A DNA stretch of 56,803 nt from a virus, in IMG/VR virus record IMGVR_UViG_3300030060_002906, positions 1 to 56,803 of that record, one strand, 5' to 3'. Below the pieces are notes generated by a model. That model was not told the origin of the DNA. It made no database searches and worked only from the letters and a program-made list of their open reading frames with translations. The translations under genes and the position numbers were made by a program. Shown in pieces: positions 20,503 to 29,283 of the stretch. Position 1 is the stretch's first letter; each line of letters starts with the position of its first letter.

Positions 20503-21978
20503 ATGAAGCCAGATTTAATGACAACTGAAACGTTGAGGCTCGAAGTAGAAAAGAGATGGATCGAGCATATAAAATTATGTCAAGATAACTTTTTATATTT
20601 CGTTAAAGAAGTCTGGCCCGACTTTATATATCGTAAAACTACAGACCCAAATAAGATGGGACATCATCAGATTATTGCAAATGAGTTTACTAAAATAGCT
20701 TCAGATAAAAAAGGGAGGCTCATAATTAACATGCCCCCTCGACACACGAAATCTGAATTTGCTTCCGTTTACTTCCCTGCCTGGATTATTGGTAAGTATC
20801 CAAAATTAAAAATTATGCAAGTATCTCATAATACAGAACTAGCAGTACGATTTGGAAGTAAGGTTCGAAATATTATTGACTCGCCAGAGTACAAACAAAT
20901 TTTTGGTGATGTGAAACTAAGAGAAGACTCAAAAGCAAAAGGAAGATGGGAGATTAGTCAAGGTGGAGAATATTATGCAGCTGGTGTCGGTGCGTCTATC
21001 ACCGGTCGTGGTGCAGACTTACTGATTATTGATGATCCACATACGGAACAAGATTCAATGTCAGATGTTGCTATGGAACGTGCATACGAATGGTATACAT
21101 CAGGACCCAGACAAAGATTGCAACCGGGAGGCTCGATACTTTTAGTAATGACACGATGGGCCGAGGATGATTTAACTGGTCGCTTGTTACGTGCTCAAAC
21201 AGAACCGAAAGCAGATGAGTGGAGACAAATTTCTTTTCCTGCGATTCTCGATTCAGGGAACCCTGTCTGGCCTGAGTATTGGGAAGTAGATGAACTAGAA
21301 AAAATAAAAGCCTCTATCCCGATCCGTAACTGGTCAGCCCAGTATATGCAAGAACCAACTTCCGATGAAGGTGCGATTATAAAACGTGAGTGGTGGCAAC
21401 CTTGGAAACACGAAGGTGTTCCTAATTTAATGCACGTCATACAAAGTTATGATACAGCATTTAGTAAAAAAGAAACTGCAGACTATAGTGCGATTACAAC
21501 ATGGGGTGTATTTTTTCCCGAAGAAGGAGGAGCACCACAAGTGATGTTGTTAGATGCTTTTCGTGGCAAGTTTGATTTTCCAGAACTCAAAGTGGTGGCA
21601 TTACAACATTATAAATACTGGGAACCCGAATCAGTAATCATTGAACAAAAAGCAAGTGGTGAACCATTAACACAAGAGTTTAGAAGAATGGGTATACCTG
21701 TTGTTCCGTTTACACCTGCCAAAGGGAATGATAAATATACCAGGGTAAATGCAGTAGCACCCTTGTTTGAGAGTGGTGCAGTGTGGTATCCGTTTGGTGA
21801 AAAATTTGCAGATGAAGTGATAGATGAGTGTGCTGCTTTTCCTAATGGTGCAAACGATGACTATGTGGACAGTATGACACAAGCTATGTTACGATATAGA
21901 CAAGGTAGTTTCGTTGAACTATACTCAGACTTATTAGAGAACGAAGAACGACCACCAAAAGAATACAACTATTACTGA
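20503..21978 (+). CDS. terL: Terminase large subunit
   Basis: A 491-residue packaging motor. The ATPase has a Walker A-like NMPPRHTKSE (77-85), SHNTELAVRFGSKVRN, Walker B LLIIDDPHTEQD near 175 and the coupling segment VMTRWAEDDLTG. The RNase-H-fold nuclease shows SYDTAFSKKETADYSA near 315, VIIEQKASGEPL, and DDYVDSMTQAML near 455, supplying the acidic metal ligands. It cuts and pumps DNA into the prohead through the portal at 25515. It opens the late gene block and may be translated from a leaderless RNA. G+C is slightly above its neighbours. Confidence 0.95.
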   Translation: MKPDLMTTETLRLEVEKRWIEHIKLCQDNFLYFVKEVWPDFIYRKTTDPNKMGHHQIIANEFTKIASDKKGRLIINMPPRHTKSEFASVYFPAWIIGKYPKLKIMQVSHNTELAVRFGSKVRNIIDSPEYKQIFGDVKLREDSKAKGRWEISQGGEYYAAGVGASITGRGADLLIIDDPHTEQDSMSDVAMERAYEWYTSGPRQRLQPGGSILLVMTRWAEDDLTGRLLRAQTEPKADEWRQISFPAILDSGNPVWPEYWEVDELEKIKASIPIRNWSAQYMQEPTSDEGAIIKREWWQPWKHEGVPNLMHVIQSYDTAFSKKETADYSAITTWGVFFPEEGGAPQVMLLDAFRGKFDFPELKVVALQHYKYWEPESVIIEQKASGEPLTQEFRRMGIPVVPFTPAKGNDKYTRVNAVAPLFESGAVWYPFGEKFADEVIDECAAFPNGANDDYVDSMTQAMLRYRQGSFVELYSDLLENEERPPKEYNYY

Positions 21979-21985
21979 GGATTGT

Positions 21986-22102
21986 ATGATACAAAAAATC
22001 AAAAACATAATCACTAAAATTAAAAAAAGATTATTTGGAAAAATTTGCGAGTGCCTACCTAAAAAGAAAAAAGGACCCGGAAGACCACGAAAGAATAGTT
22101 AA
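21986..22102 (+). CDS. 38-residue AT-hook microprotein
   Basis: Between the large terminase and the next gene, with a stop that overlaps the following start (TAATG). A basic amphipathic N-terminus (IQKIKNIITKIKKRLFGKI), CEC, then KKKKGPGRPRKNS. The GPGRPRK end is a canonical AT-hook, which binds the minor groove of AT-rich DNA. GAGG lies 8 bases before the ATG. In an AT-rich phage it could help hold or bend DNA for packaging; this is inference from motif and place. Confidence 0.62.
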   Translation: MIQKIKNIITKIKKRLFGKICECLPKKKKGPGRPRKNS

Positions 22103-25100
22103 TGGCATACGAAGAAGAAGATTCTGGTATAGGCTTAGGTAAAGTAGCAGCTGGTATAGGTGCACTTGGTGCTGCAATTGTTTTTAGAAAAAACATAGGC
22201 AGGTATGCTAAAGACTATTATAAAAATTTTGTAAAAGAAACAGAACCTAATCCTGATCCAATAGTTCCAAAATTTAAAAAAGAAGTACAACGTAATACAG
22301 AACGATTAGAAGATCCTGCTGCACCAGGTCAACCATTAGCAAATAAGAAACCAGAATATTCTTTAACAGAATATAAAGCAGCTGATGATGAGATAGATAA
22401 GGCTGATAAAACTAGATTAGATTTAAAAAAATTTAGAGAAAATGAAGATAAGTTTATTCTTCAACAAAAAAAATTAGTTAAAGAACGCCCTTTAACTTTA
22501 GGAGGTGCGCAACCTGATAATGATATGTATGGAATAGGATCACCTTTGTATGACTATGTAGTAGAAGCAGTACCTAATGGTCATCCCAGAAGTGTAGATT
22601 ATTGGAAAAGAATGTTTGGTGCAAAAAAAATGAACTACAACTTTGTTGCACTAAATAGAAAAGTTCCTACAACAATCACGAAACAAGAAATAGCTGATAC
22701 TAATATTGCACGATTTGATGAGCAGGGTAATTTAGTTGATGGCTATTTAAAGTATGTTGAAGATATGAATTATGGTTCAAAGCAACCACAAAAAATTTTA
22801 CCTAGTTCTATATTATCTTTAATTAGAAATGCACCAGCTAACAATCTAATAACTATGGAATATAACTCTGCTAATTTTGCTAAAGAAGGTAAATTATATT
22901 CTAACGAGCTTCGTAACATTATTAGAAAAATTGCTATGGGAGATAATAAAGTAAAAGGTAATTTTGAAGCAGACGATACAAATTTATTAAATCAATTAAG
23001 TTTGAACATAGCTAAACATAGAAACATTAGACAAGCTAATACCAGATACAATGCTTTATATAATTTATACAATCAGTCTTTGTTATCTGATGCGTATTAT
23101 ACAAATGCTGGTGGCTTTGGAGCAGAACTAAAATTAGTAGCAGATGAGATAGGAGATTATAATCAAATTCCGATGAATAGTGTTGCAGCACCTGTTAAAA
23201 GTTTAGCTAAAAGAGTGTTAGAATTTAACAATGATTTAAGAGCACCAGAAAATAAAAGTATAGAGAATGATAGAATAATAAAATTTTTTGAGTCCCCTGC
23301 CCGAGTTTTAGGAAAAGGATATGAAGGAACAGATCCTGATACAAAAGTAATAAATGTTGTTCAAAAATTAGCAGAGGCAACAGACAGATTTTCAGGACGT
23401 ATGAAAATGTTTGTTGATGGCACTAGAGGTGATAACGCAGCCAGAGATGGATTAAAAGATTTAAACTTTTTTAACTTACTATCTGTAAGAGACAAAGCAG
23501 CAAGAGATGCTAAAGGAAGATTAATAAAAAAAGAAGGAGAAGCAATTGCTCCTTTAAAAAACGTATCTCCTTATAATGAATATTCAGGTTTAGAAGCTTA
23601 TAGAACTTACGGCACAGAAAATTTTTTTGAAACTGTTATTTTAATAAATCCTAAAGTTTACAAAAGAGCACAAGATCAAGTACCTGGTTTAGATTTAAAT
23701 CCTAAACTTGATAACGTAAAACATTTTAACAGAAAACTGCCTAGTGGTGAAATTATGAATGCTCAAATCCTACATGTAAGAGGTGGTGTCAGAGCAGTAC
23801 ATCCTACCTTTGGAGGTAAAACTATTTCGATTGATGAAGTACAAGATGATATAGGACAGAGTATAGAAAAACAAATAGCTAAAGATCAAATACAAAAAGC
23901 TGCAGACAGATTTAAAGCTGAACAAAACAGAATAAGAGCTAATGACGGAGTAGAACTTTTAACTGATCAAGATGTTAGAAACATTTTTACAAAAACAAGA
24001 ACAAGAGCACAAATTGACAAAAACTTTAAAGAATTTGGTAGGGAACTCAATCCTAATTTAAAAAGAGATGCTAAACTAATGAAAGAGCCTGTCATACCAG
24101 ATTCTGAAATTACAAGATTATACACAACACCTGCACCAGACCTTCCTAATCCATCACAGTTTTTATTTGATGAAGCTGCAAAAATTAGACTGCAACGAAA
24201 CATGTTTAATCTAGATACGTTAAATGCAAATATGTATAGAGATAGATTAATGACTGTTGCAGATGAAATGGAAAATTTAGCTAAACCTAGTATGACACCA
24301 GAGGATGTAAAATCATATAACAGACTAGCAAATACATATGAAGATATAAAAAAAATTATACCTGATGTTAGTCGAAGGGAAAAAAGTAAATACGATTACA
24401 AACCTTTAGATGGTAAAGAAACTTGGGGTCCACTAGCTATGAAATACGCTATTAAAAAAGCAGCCAGAGAAGGTATTGATTGGGTAAATATTAACCCTTA
24501 TGAAGTCACTCACCATAGAGAAAGAAAAAGATTAGGTAATTTAGAATTTTATGGTAATTCAAAAGGAACAGGTCAAATAACAGTAAGAAAAGCTGGAGAG
24601 GTTTTTGAAGAAGAATTAGAAGAGGTACGAGAAATGTTTAGAATAGGATCTCGTACTCAAGAAGAAGGTCCAGGAGCTATAACTGAATTAGCAGAATTAG
24701 CTAAAAAACCAAAATTTTATGATCGTATGACAAGTTCAGCTAAAACAGATTTAAGACCTGGTAAAACTACAGGCAGAGAAGCAAAAAATCCTACTGCAAC
24801 CCTACCTAGTTTTTTAAGACAGTTTGCTAAAACATATGATACTGAAGTTAAAGAAATTAAGGTAGCAAAATCAGATCCTAATAAAAGAGTAAAGTTTGTT
24901 AGAAAAATAGATTCAATAGATCCTGAAACTGGACAAGAAATAGAGTTTGAAGAACACGTTGCTGCAATGACTATGGAAGAGTATGAAGCTTTTCAAAGCT
25001 CAGGTGGTAGATTAATGAGAGGTAATCAATTTGATGACACTGGCACTTTAGGTTATGATTTTTTACAAGGAACAGAAGTAAAAATAAGAGAACCTGGTGA

Positions 25101-25218
25101 AATAAATGAAGCTGATTATTATCTATCTTACGCAATAAAAATTAAACCAGAGTTCAAAGATGTGCCAATCAAAGGATATAAAAAAGGAGGACTAGCAGTA
25201 AACATATTTAAATGGTAG
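22102..25218 (+). CDS. Large virion-region protein with polyvalent-protein-like segments
   Basis: A 1038-residue protein with a hydrophobic N-terminal helix (GLGKVAAGIGALGAAIVF). The segment GGKTISIDEVQDDIGQSIEK recalls the EIQSDWHQ motif of large polyvalent proteins, and WGPLAMKYAIKKAAREGIDW with WVNINPYE recalls the W-x-x-LAL-x-RAI-x-x-A-x-x-G-x-D helix that follows it there. FLRQFAKTYDTEV may be the closing part. Such domains occur in proteins delivered with DNA. The C-terminus has KGYKKGGLAVNIFKW. It lies between terminase and portal, so an internal, co-injected protein is likely. Catalytic residues are not evident. Confidence 0.6.
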   Translation: MAYEEEDSGIGLGKVAAGIGALGAAIVFRKNIGRYAKDYYKNFVKETEPNPDPIVPKFKKEVQRNTERLEDPAAPGQPLANKKPEYSLTEYKAADDEIDKADKTRLDLKKFRENEDKFILQQKKLVKERPLTLGGAQPDNDMYGIGSPLYDYVVEAVPNGHPRSVDYWKRMFGAKKMNYNFVALNRKVPTTITKQEIADTNIARFDEQGNLVDGYLKYVEDMNYGSKQPQKILPSSILSLIRNAPANNLITMEYNSANFAKEGKLYSNELRNIIRKIAMGDNKVKGNFEADDTNLLNQLSLNIAKHRNIRQANTRYNALYNLYNQSLLSDAYYTNAGGFGAELKLVADEIGDYNQIPMNSVAAPVKSLAKRVLEFNNDLRAPENKSIENDRIIKFFESPARVLGKGYEGTDPDTKVINVVQKLAEATDRFSGRMKMFVDGTRGDNAARDGLKDLNFFNLLSVRDKAARDAKGRLIKKEGEAIAPLKNVSPYNEYSGLEAYRTYGTENFFETVILINPKVYKRAQDQVPGLDLNPKLDNVKHFNRKLPSGEIMNAQILHVRGGVRAVHPTFGGKTISIDEVQDDIGQSIEKQIAKDQIQKAADRFKAEQNRIRANDGVELLTDQDVRNIFTKTRTRAQIDKNFKEFGRELNPNLKRDAKLMKEPVIPDSEITRLYTTPAPDLPNPSQFLFDEAAKIRLQRNMFNLDTLNANMYRDRLMTVADEMENLAKPSMTPEDVKSYNRLANTYEDIKKIIPDVSRREKSKYDYKPLDGKETWGPLAMKYAIKKAAREGIDWVNINPYEVTHHRERKRLGNLEFYGNSKGTGQITVRKAGEVFEEELEEVREMFRIGSRTQEEGPGAITELAELAKKPKFYDRMTSSAKTDLRPGKTTGREAKNPTATLPSFLRQFAKTYDTEVKEIKVAKSDPNKRVKFVRKIDSIDPETGQEIEFEEHVAAMTMEEYEAFQSSGGRLMRGNQFDDTGTLGYDFLQGTEVKIREPGEINEADYYLSYAIKIKPEFKDVPIKGYKKGGLAVNIFKW

Positions 25219-25227
25219 TATAATATT

Positions 25228-25518
25228 ATGGCAAATGTAGATAAAAATATAGAAAGACTAAAACTTGCAAAAGAGTTAATTGAAAAAAAAGAATTACCTG
25301 AAATAGTTGCACCTGATATGTTAGAAGCTGTTGAAGTAAAACAAAGAAACTTAAGAAGCAGAGATATACAAAGAGGAAAAATGTACCCTATGGCGATTGA
25401 TGATATATCAGCATTAGTGGACAACATGTCAAAGTCTAATGTTATTAAAGCAAGAAAAGGTAAGATGGTTACATGTCCTGTTAAAATTGGAAAAAATAAA
25501 CCTACAAAAATATTATGA
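25228..25518 (+). CDS. Small conserved protein before the portal
   Basis: 96 residues: helical IERLKLAKELIEKKELPEIV, then VKQRNLRSRDIQRGKMYPMA and a basic end KIGKNKPTKIL. Its stop overlaps the portal start (ATGA), which implies coupled synthesis and perhaps a role at the portal or in packaging. No family named. Confidence 0.6.
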   Translation: MANVDKNIERLKLAKELIEKKELPEIVAPDMLEAVEVKQRNLRSRDIQRGKMYPMAIDDISALVDNMSKSNVIKARKGKMVTCPVKIGKNKPTKIL

Positions 25519-27911
25519 TAGAAGAAGATATTACAGTTGAAAATGTAGAAGATATTGAACTCAACGAAGATGCAGGAACAGAATTACCTAATCCTGATGA
25601 TCAACTTGGTGAAGTAGATGTTGAAATAGAATCACCTGGAGATGAATTAGAAGTTGAAGAAGAACCAATGCAGGAAAACTTTTATGCGAATCTTGCAGAG
25701 GAAATGGATGAAACTATTTTAGGAAGACTTGCAAGTGATTTAGTAACTGATTACAAAAACGATAAACAGTCTAGAGGTGACTGGGAAAAGTCTTACACCT
25801 CTGGCTTAGACTTATTAGGTTTTAAATACAATGATGAGTCAAGACCTTTTAGTGGTGCAAGTTCTGTTACGCATCCTTTACTTGCAGAAGCAGTAACACA
25901 ATTTCAAGCACAAGCTTATAAAGAATTGTTACCAGCACAAGGTCCTGTTAATACACAAGTATTAGGAGATGAAACTGTTGCAAGAGCAGAACAGGCAACT
26001 AGAGTAAAAGATTTTATGAATTATATGTTGACTGAAGTTATGGAAGAATACACTACAGACTTTGATCAATTATTATTCTATCTACCCTTAGCAGGTTCTG
26101 CTTTCAAAAAAATATATTATGATCAGGTATTAGACAGAGCAGTAGCTAAGTTTGTACCTGCAGAAGATTTAGTTGTTCCATACTATGCAACAGATTTAAA
26201 AGAATGTGAAAGAATTACTCATGTAGTAAAGATGAGTGAGAATGAAATTATTAAAAAACAAAGAGCAGGTTTTTATAGAGATGTTGATGTAAGTCCTTCT
26301 GCTAATAAAGATGATGATATTCAAGATAAGTATAATCAGATGGAAGGTGTTGATGATGGAGACACAAAAGACTATCAGTATAACATTTTAGAGATGCACG
26401 TAGATTTAGATATTGAAGATTACGAAAACACCTCTGATGAAAAAAATATTAAAGTACCTTACATCGTAACTATAGATGAGGGATCACAAGAGATACTTTC
26501 TATATATCGTAACTACTTAGCAAACGATCCTAAAATGAACAGAACAGAATATTTTGTGCATTATAAATTTTTACCTGGTTTGGGATTTTATGGGTTTGGT
26601 TTAATACATATGATAGGTGGTTTATCAAGAACAGCAACTGCTGCACTAAGACAATTACTTGATGCTGGAACATTATCAAACTTACCAGCTGGTTTTAAGT
26701 CAAGAGGATTAAGAATTAGAGATGATGATCAAGCTTTTCAACCTGGAGAGTTTAGAGATGTAGATGCACCAGGTGGAAATATAAAAGATCAGTTTATGAT
26801 GTTACCTTTCAAAGAGCCTAGTAACACGTTGATGCAACTTTTAGGCTTTGTAGTACAAGCTGGACAAAAATTTGCTGGTGTTATGGACATGCAAACTGGT
26901 GAAGATAAACAAAATAGAGCAGTAGGAACTACTTTAGCTCTTCTAGAACGTGGTTCTAGAGTAATGTCAGCTATACATAAACGTTGTTATTATGCAATGC
27001 GTATAGAATTTAGACTTTTAGCGTCTGTTTTTGGCACTTATTTGCCTCCAAGTTACCCTTATGCTGTAGCTGGCGGTAATCAAAACATAAAACAGATGGA
27101 TTTTGGTCCCGAAGTAGACATAATTCCAGTCGCAGACCCAAATATTTTTAGTTTATCGCAAAGAATTACACTTGCGAGTCAGCAATTACAAGTTGCACAG
27201 TCAAATCCTGAGTTGCACAACCTAAGAGAGGCTTATAGAAGAGTTTATGAGGCAATGGGAACAAAAAATATTGATAAAATACTAAAACCAGAGCCAAAAC
27301 CAACACCTCAGGACCCTGGAGCAGAAAATGCTGGTGCTTTACGTACAGCAGTTCCAGTAGCTTTTTACTTTCAGAACCATGACGCACATATAGCTGCACA
27401 TTTAGCTTTTATGAAGACAAGAATGGTGCAAGTAAACCCTATGGTTCAAGCTTTATTAAGTGCTCATATACAAGAACACATTTCTATGAAAGCTAGAGCA
27501 CAAGTTTTTATAGAAGTTAAAACAAATAGACCTGATTTAGTAGAATTAGAACAGATAGATCCTCAATCTTATTTAGCTGAAACAGAAAATATGATAGCAG
27601 AACAAATAGCAGGACTTACTGCAGAATACTTACAACAAGAAGGTGGACAACAACAAGATCCACTTGTAGCATTAAAACAAAAAGAGCTTGATTTAAGAGC
27701 TATGGACATACAAAGAAGAGCAAACGAAAATATGCAAGAAGAAAATAGAAAATCACAAGAGTTTGCAGAAAAAATAGACTTAGAAAAAATGAAAAGAGAA
27801 GATGCAGAGGAAGCAAGTAAAGAAAGAATTAGAGTAGCAGATGAAAAACTTAATTTACAAGAAATAAAAATAATGGCTGATATGGATAAGGATCAAAGAA
27901 ATGTCCAGTAA
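25515..27911 (+). CDS. Portal protein
   Basis: A 798-residue protein with the layout of podovirus portals: acidic N-terminus, RGDWEKSYTSGLDLLGF, SVTHPLLAEAVTQFQAQAYK, DFDQLLFYLPLAGSAFKKIY, YHKFLPGLGFYGFGLIHMI-type core (here FLPGLGFYGFGLIHMIGGLS) and LPAGFKSRGLRIRDDDQAF. The C-terminal third (from about residue 640) is a long Gln/Glu-rich helix, as in the barrel of long portals. It forms the 12-fold ring at the head vertex for DNA entry and tail attachment. It overlaps the next gene by 11 bases. Confidence 0.9.
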   Translation: MIEEDITVENVEDIELNEDAGTELPNPDDQLGEVDVEIESPGDELEVEEEPMQENFYANLAEEMDETILGRLASDLVTDYKNDKQSRGDWEKSYTSGLDLLGFKYNDESRPFSGASSVTHPLLAEAVTQFQAQAYKELLPAQGPVNTQVLGDETVARAEQATRVKDFMNYMLTEVMEEYTTDFDQLLFYLPLAGSAFKKIYYDQVLDRAVAKFVPAEDLVVPYYATDLKECERITHVVKMSENEIIKKQRAGFYRDVDVSPSANKDDDIQDKYNQMEGVDDGDTKDYQYNILEMHVDLDIEDYENTSDEKNIKVPYIVTIDEGSQEILSIYRNYLANDPKMNRTEYFVHYKFLPGLGFYGFGLIHMIGGLSRTATAALRQLLDAGTLSNLPAGFKSRGLRIRDDDQAFQPGEFRDVDAPGGNIKDQFMMLPFKEPSNTLMQLLGFVVQAGQKFAGVMDMQTGEDKQNRAVGTTLALLERGSRVMSAIHKRCYYAMRIEFRLLASVFGTYLPPSYPYAVAGGNQNIKQMDFGPEVDIIPVADPNIFSLSQRITLASQQLQVAQSNPELHNLREAYRRVYEAMGTKNIDKILKPEPKPTPQDPGAENAGALRTAVPVAFYFQNHDAHIAAHLAFMKTRMVQVNPMVQALLSAHIQEHISMKARAQVFIEVKTNRPDLVELEQIDPQSYLAETENMIAEQIAGLTAEYLQQEGGQQQDPLVALKQKELDLRAMDIQRRANENMQEENRKSQEFAEKIDLEKMKREDAEEASKERIRVADEKLNLQEIKIMADMDKDQRNVQ

Positions 27912-28098
27912 AAAACTTACCACCGGAGCTCCGCCAATGAGAGGACCTACCCCTCAAGGCATAGGTTTTAACATTGGTGTTATGGTTATGATAAAAAAAC
28001 CAGGGTGTCCTCATAGAGAAAACGGAGTAGGTATGAGTGATATAAAAGGTATTAAAGATATACAAGTAAAAGGTAAAAAATTTATAGGAGTTAAATAA
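27901..28098 (+). CDS. Small conserved phage protein, unknown
   Basis: 65 residues, basic and Gly/Pro-rich: MSSKKLTTGAPPMRGPTPQG, then KKPGCPHRENGVG, and ends IQVKGKKFIGVK. The CPHRENG centre and the K-G-x-KF-x-G-x-K end recur in marine phage proteins next to portal genes. It may be a small structural or decoration protein. It couples to the holin (TAATG). Confidence 0.62.
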   Translation: MSSKKLTTGAPPMRGPTPQGIGFNIGVMVMIKKPGCPHRENGVGMSDIKGIKDIQVKGKKFIGVK

Positions 28099-28487
28099 TG
28101 GCACTTACAGCATTAATAGGACCAGCAACAAAACTTATAGGAAAATTTGTAAGAGACAAAGATAAAGCAGCTCAGTTAAGTCATGAAATATCTACTATGG
28201 CAGAAAAACATGCACAAGAGTTAGCTCTAGCTCAAATAAAATTAAACACCGAAGAAGCAAAAGGCAATTGGTTTCAATCATCGTGGAGACCATTGTGTGG
28301 ATGGATTTGTGCGCTATCGCTAGGAATAAATTTTATGGTGGCTCCGATTTGTGCAGGATTTGGTATTACTGTTCCACAAGCTGACATGTCGATCATGATG
28401 CCGCTTTTGCTCGGAATGCTAGGCATCGGCGGATTGCGTTCCCTGGACAAAATTAAAAAAGTAGATACAAAAGTTATAAAAAAATGA
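28098..28487 (+). CDS. Holin-like protein (GTA/3TM holin family look)
   Basis: 129 residues: an amphipathic N-terminal region (FVRDKDKAAQLSHEISTMAE), then GNWFQSSWRPLCGWICALSL, a second hydrophobic stretch NFMVAPICAGFGI and a third MPLLLGMLGIGGLRSLDKIK. The W-x-x-SWRP-x-x-GW signature is that of 3TM holins of gene transfer agents and phages. It would permeabilise the inner membrane for the endolysin at 33649. The middle of the gene (28270-28450) is clearly richer in G+C than its flanks, suggesting acquisition. Confidence 0.8.
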   Translation: MALTALIGPATKLIGKFVRDKDKAAQLSHEISTMAEKHAQELALAQIKLNTEEAKGNWFQSSWRPLCGWICALSLGINFMVAPICAGFGITVPQADMSIMMPLLLGMLGIGGLRSLDKIKKVDTKVIKK

Positions 28488-28687
28488 AAAAAGATTTTAC
28501 GCACAGCTTAATAGATGTGGGAAGTGGTTTTTTATTAGCCATTATAATTCAAGTTTTAATTTTTCCTCTGTTTGGATTGTATCCATCTATTGTTGACAGT
28601 TTAGGAATTGCTTTGATATTTACTGTAGTATCTGTTATACGTTCAGCATTATGGAGATGGATATTTAGAAATTTTAACATAATTTAA
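28484..28687 (+). CDS. Small two-helix membrane protein (DUF7220-like)
   Basis: 67 residues with two transmembrane helices (GFLLAIIIQVLIFPLFGL and DSLGIALIFTVVSVIRSAL) and a basic end LWRWIFRNFN. The QVLIFPLFG..SLGIAL..FTVVS-x-x-RS pattern is that of a common small phage membrane protein. It overlaps the holin by 4 bases (ATGA) and could be a holin partner or antiholin. Confidence 0.72.
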   Translation: MKKDFTHSLIDVGSGFLLAIIIQVLIFPLFGLYPSIVDSLGIALIFTVVSVIRSALWRWIFRNFNII

Positions 28688-28688
28688 T

Positions 28689-28877
28689 ATGCAAGATATA
28701 GATACAATACAAGATATAAGGTCAATAATTAAAAAAAGTTTAGAAAAATATAAAGAAGATGTCATTTATGGTGTAGACACAATAGAAAACTTACAATATG
28801 CTAGAGGTAAGATCAACGCATTAGAAGCGTTGCTTCAGGATTTAAACGACCTGCTAAAAAAGGAACATGATTTATGA
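28689..28877 (+). CDS. Small helical protein, unknown
   Basis: 62 residues, charged helices (DIRSIIKKSLEKYKEDVI; YARGKINALEALLQDLNDLL). The second helix resembles coiled-coil spacers of small head or chaperone-associated proteins. Its stop overlaps the start of the GroES-like gene (ATGA). Confidence 0.58.
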   Translation: MQDIDTIQDIRSIIKKSLEKYKEDVIYGVDTIENLQYARGKINALEALLQDLNDLLKKEHDL

Positions 28878-29275
28878 CGATGCTAAAGTTAAAAGACGAA
28901 ATTAAGATACCCAAAGGCCCAGAAGAAACAAAAACATATTTAGACACCATACCAGACCCAGTAGGGTACAGATTATTAGTTAGACCTTGGACAGGTAAAG
29001 CTAAAACAAAAGGTGGTATAATACTTACTGACAAAACACAAGAAACAAAAGAAGTCACTACTGTAGTTGGCTTAGTTGTTAAAATGGGAGAACTTTGTTA
29101 TAAAGACAAAGAAAAATTTCCTGAAGGACCTTGGTGTAAAGAAGGTCAATTTGTAATCTACGGCAGGTATGCAGGAGCCAGATTTAAAACAAATTATGGC
29201 GAACACAGAATTTTAAACGATGATGAGATTATTGGTACAATTAAAAAACCCGAGGACATCCTCGCACTATTTTAG
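28874..29275 (+). CDS. GroES-like co-chaperonin
   Basis: 133 residues with the GroES fold order: PVGYRLLVRPWTGKAKTKGG, IILTDKTQE as the mobile loop, VVGLVVKMG, an insert with DKEKFPEGPWCKEG, then FVIYGRYAGARFKTNYGEHR and NDDEIIGTI. Phage-encoded GroES analogues such as T4 gp31 adapt host GroEL to fold the major capsid protein. Its position before scaffold and capsid agrees. The GGIILTD loop, which would touch GroEL, is intact. Confidence 0.85.
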   Translation: MTMLKLKDEIKIPKGPEETKTYLDTIPDPVGYRLLVRPWTGKAKTKGGIILTDKTQETKEVTTVVGLVVKMGELCYKDKEKFPEGPWCKEGQFVIYGRYAGARFKTNYGEHRILNDDEIIGTIKKPEDILALF

Positions 29276-29283
29276 GAGATAGT

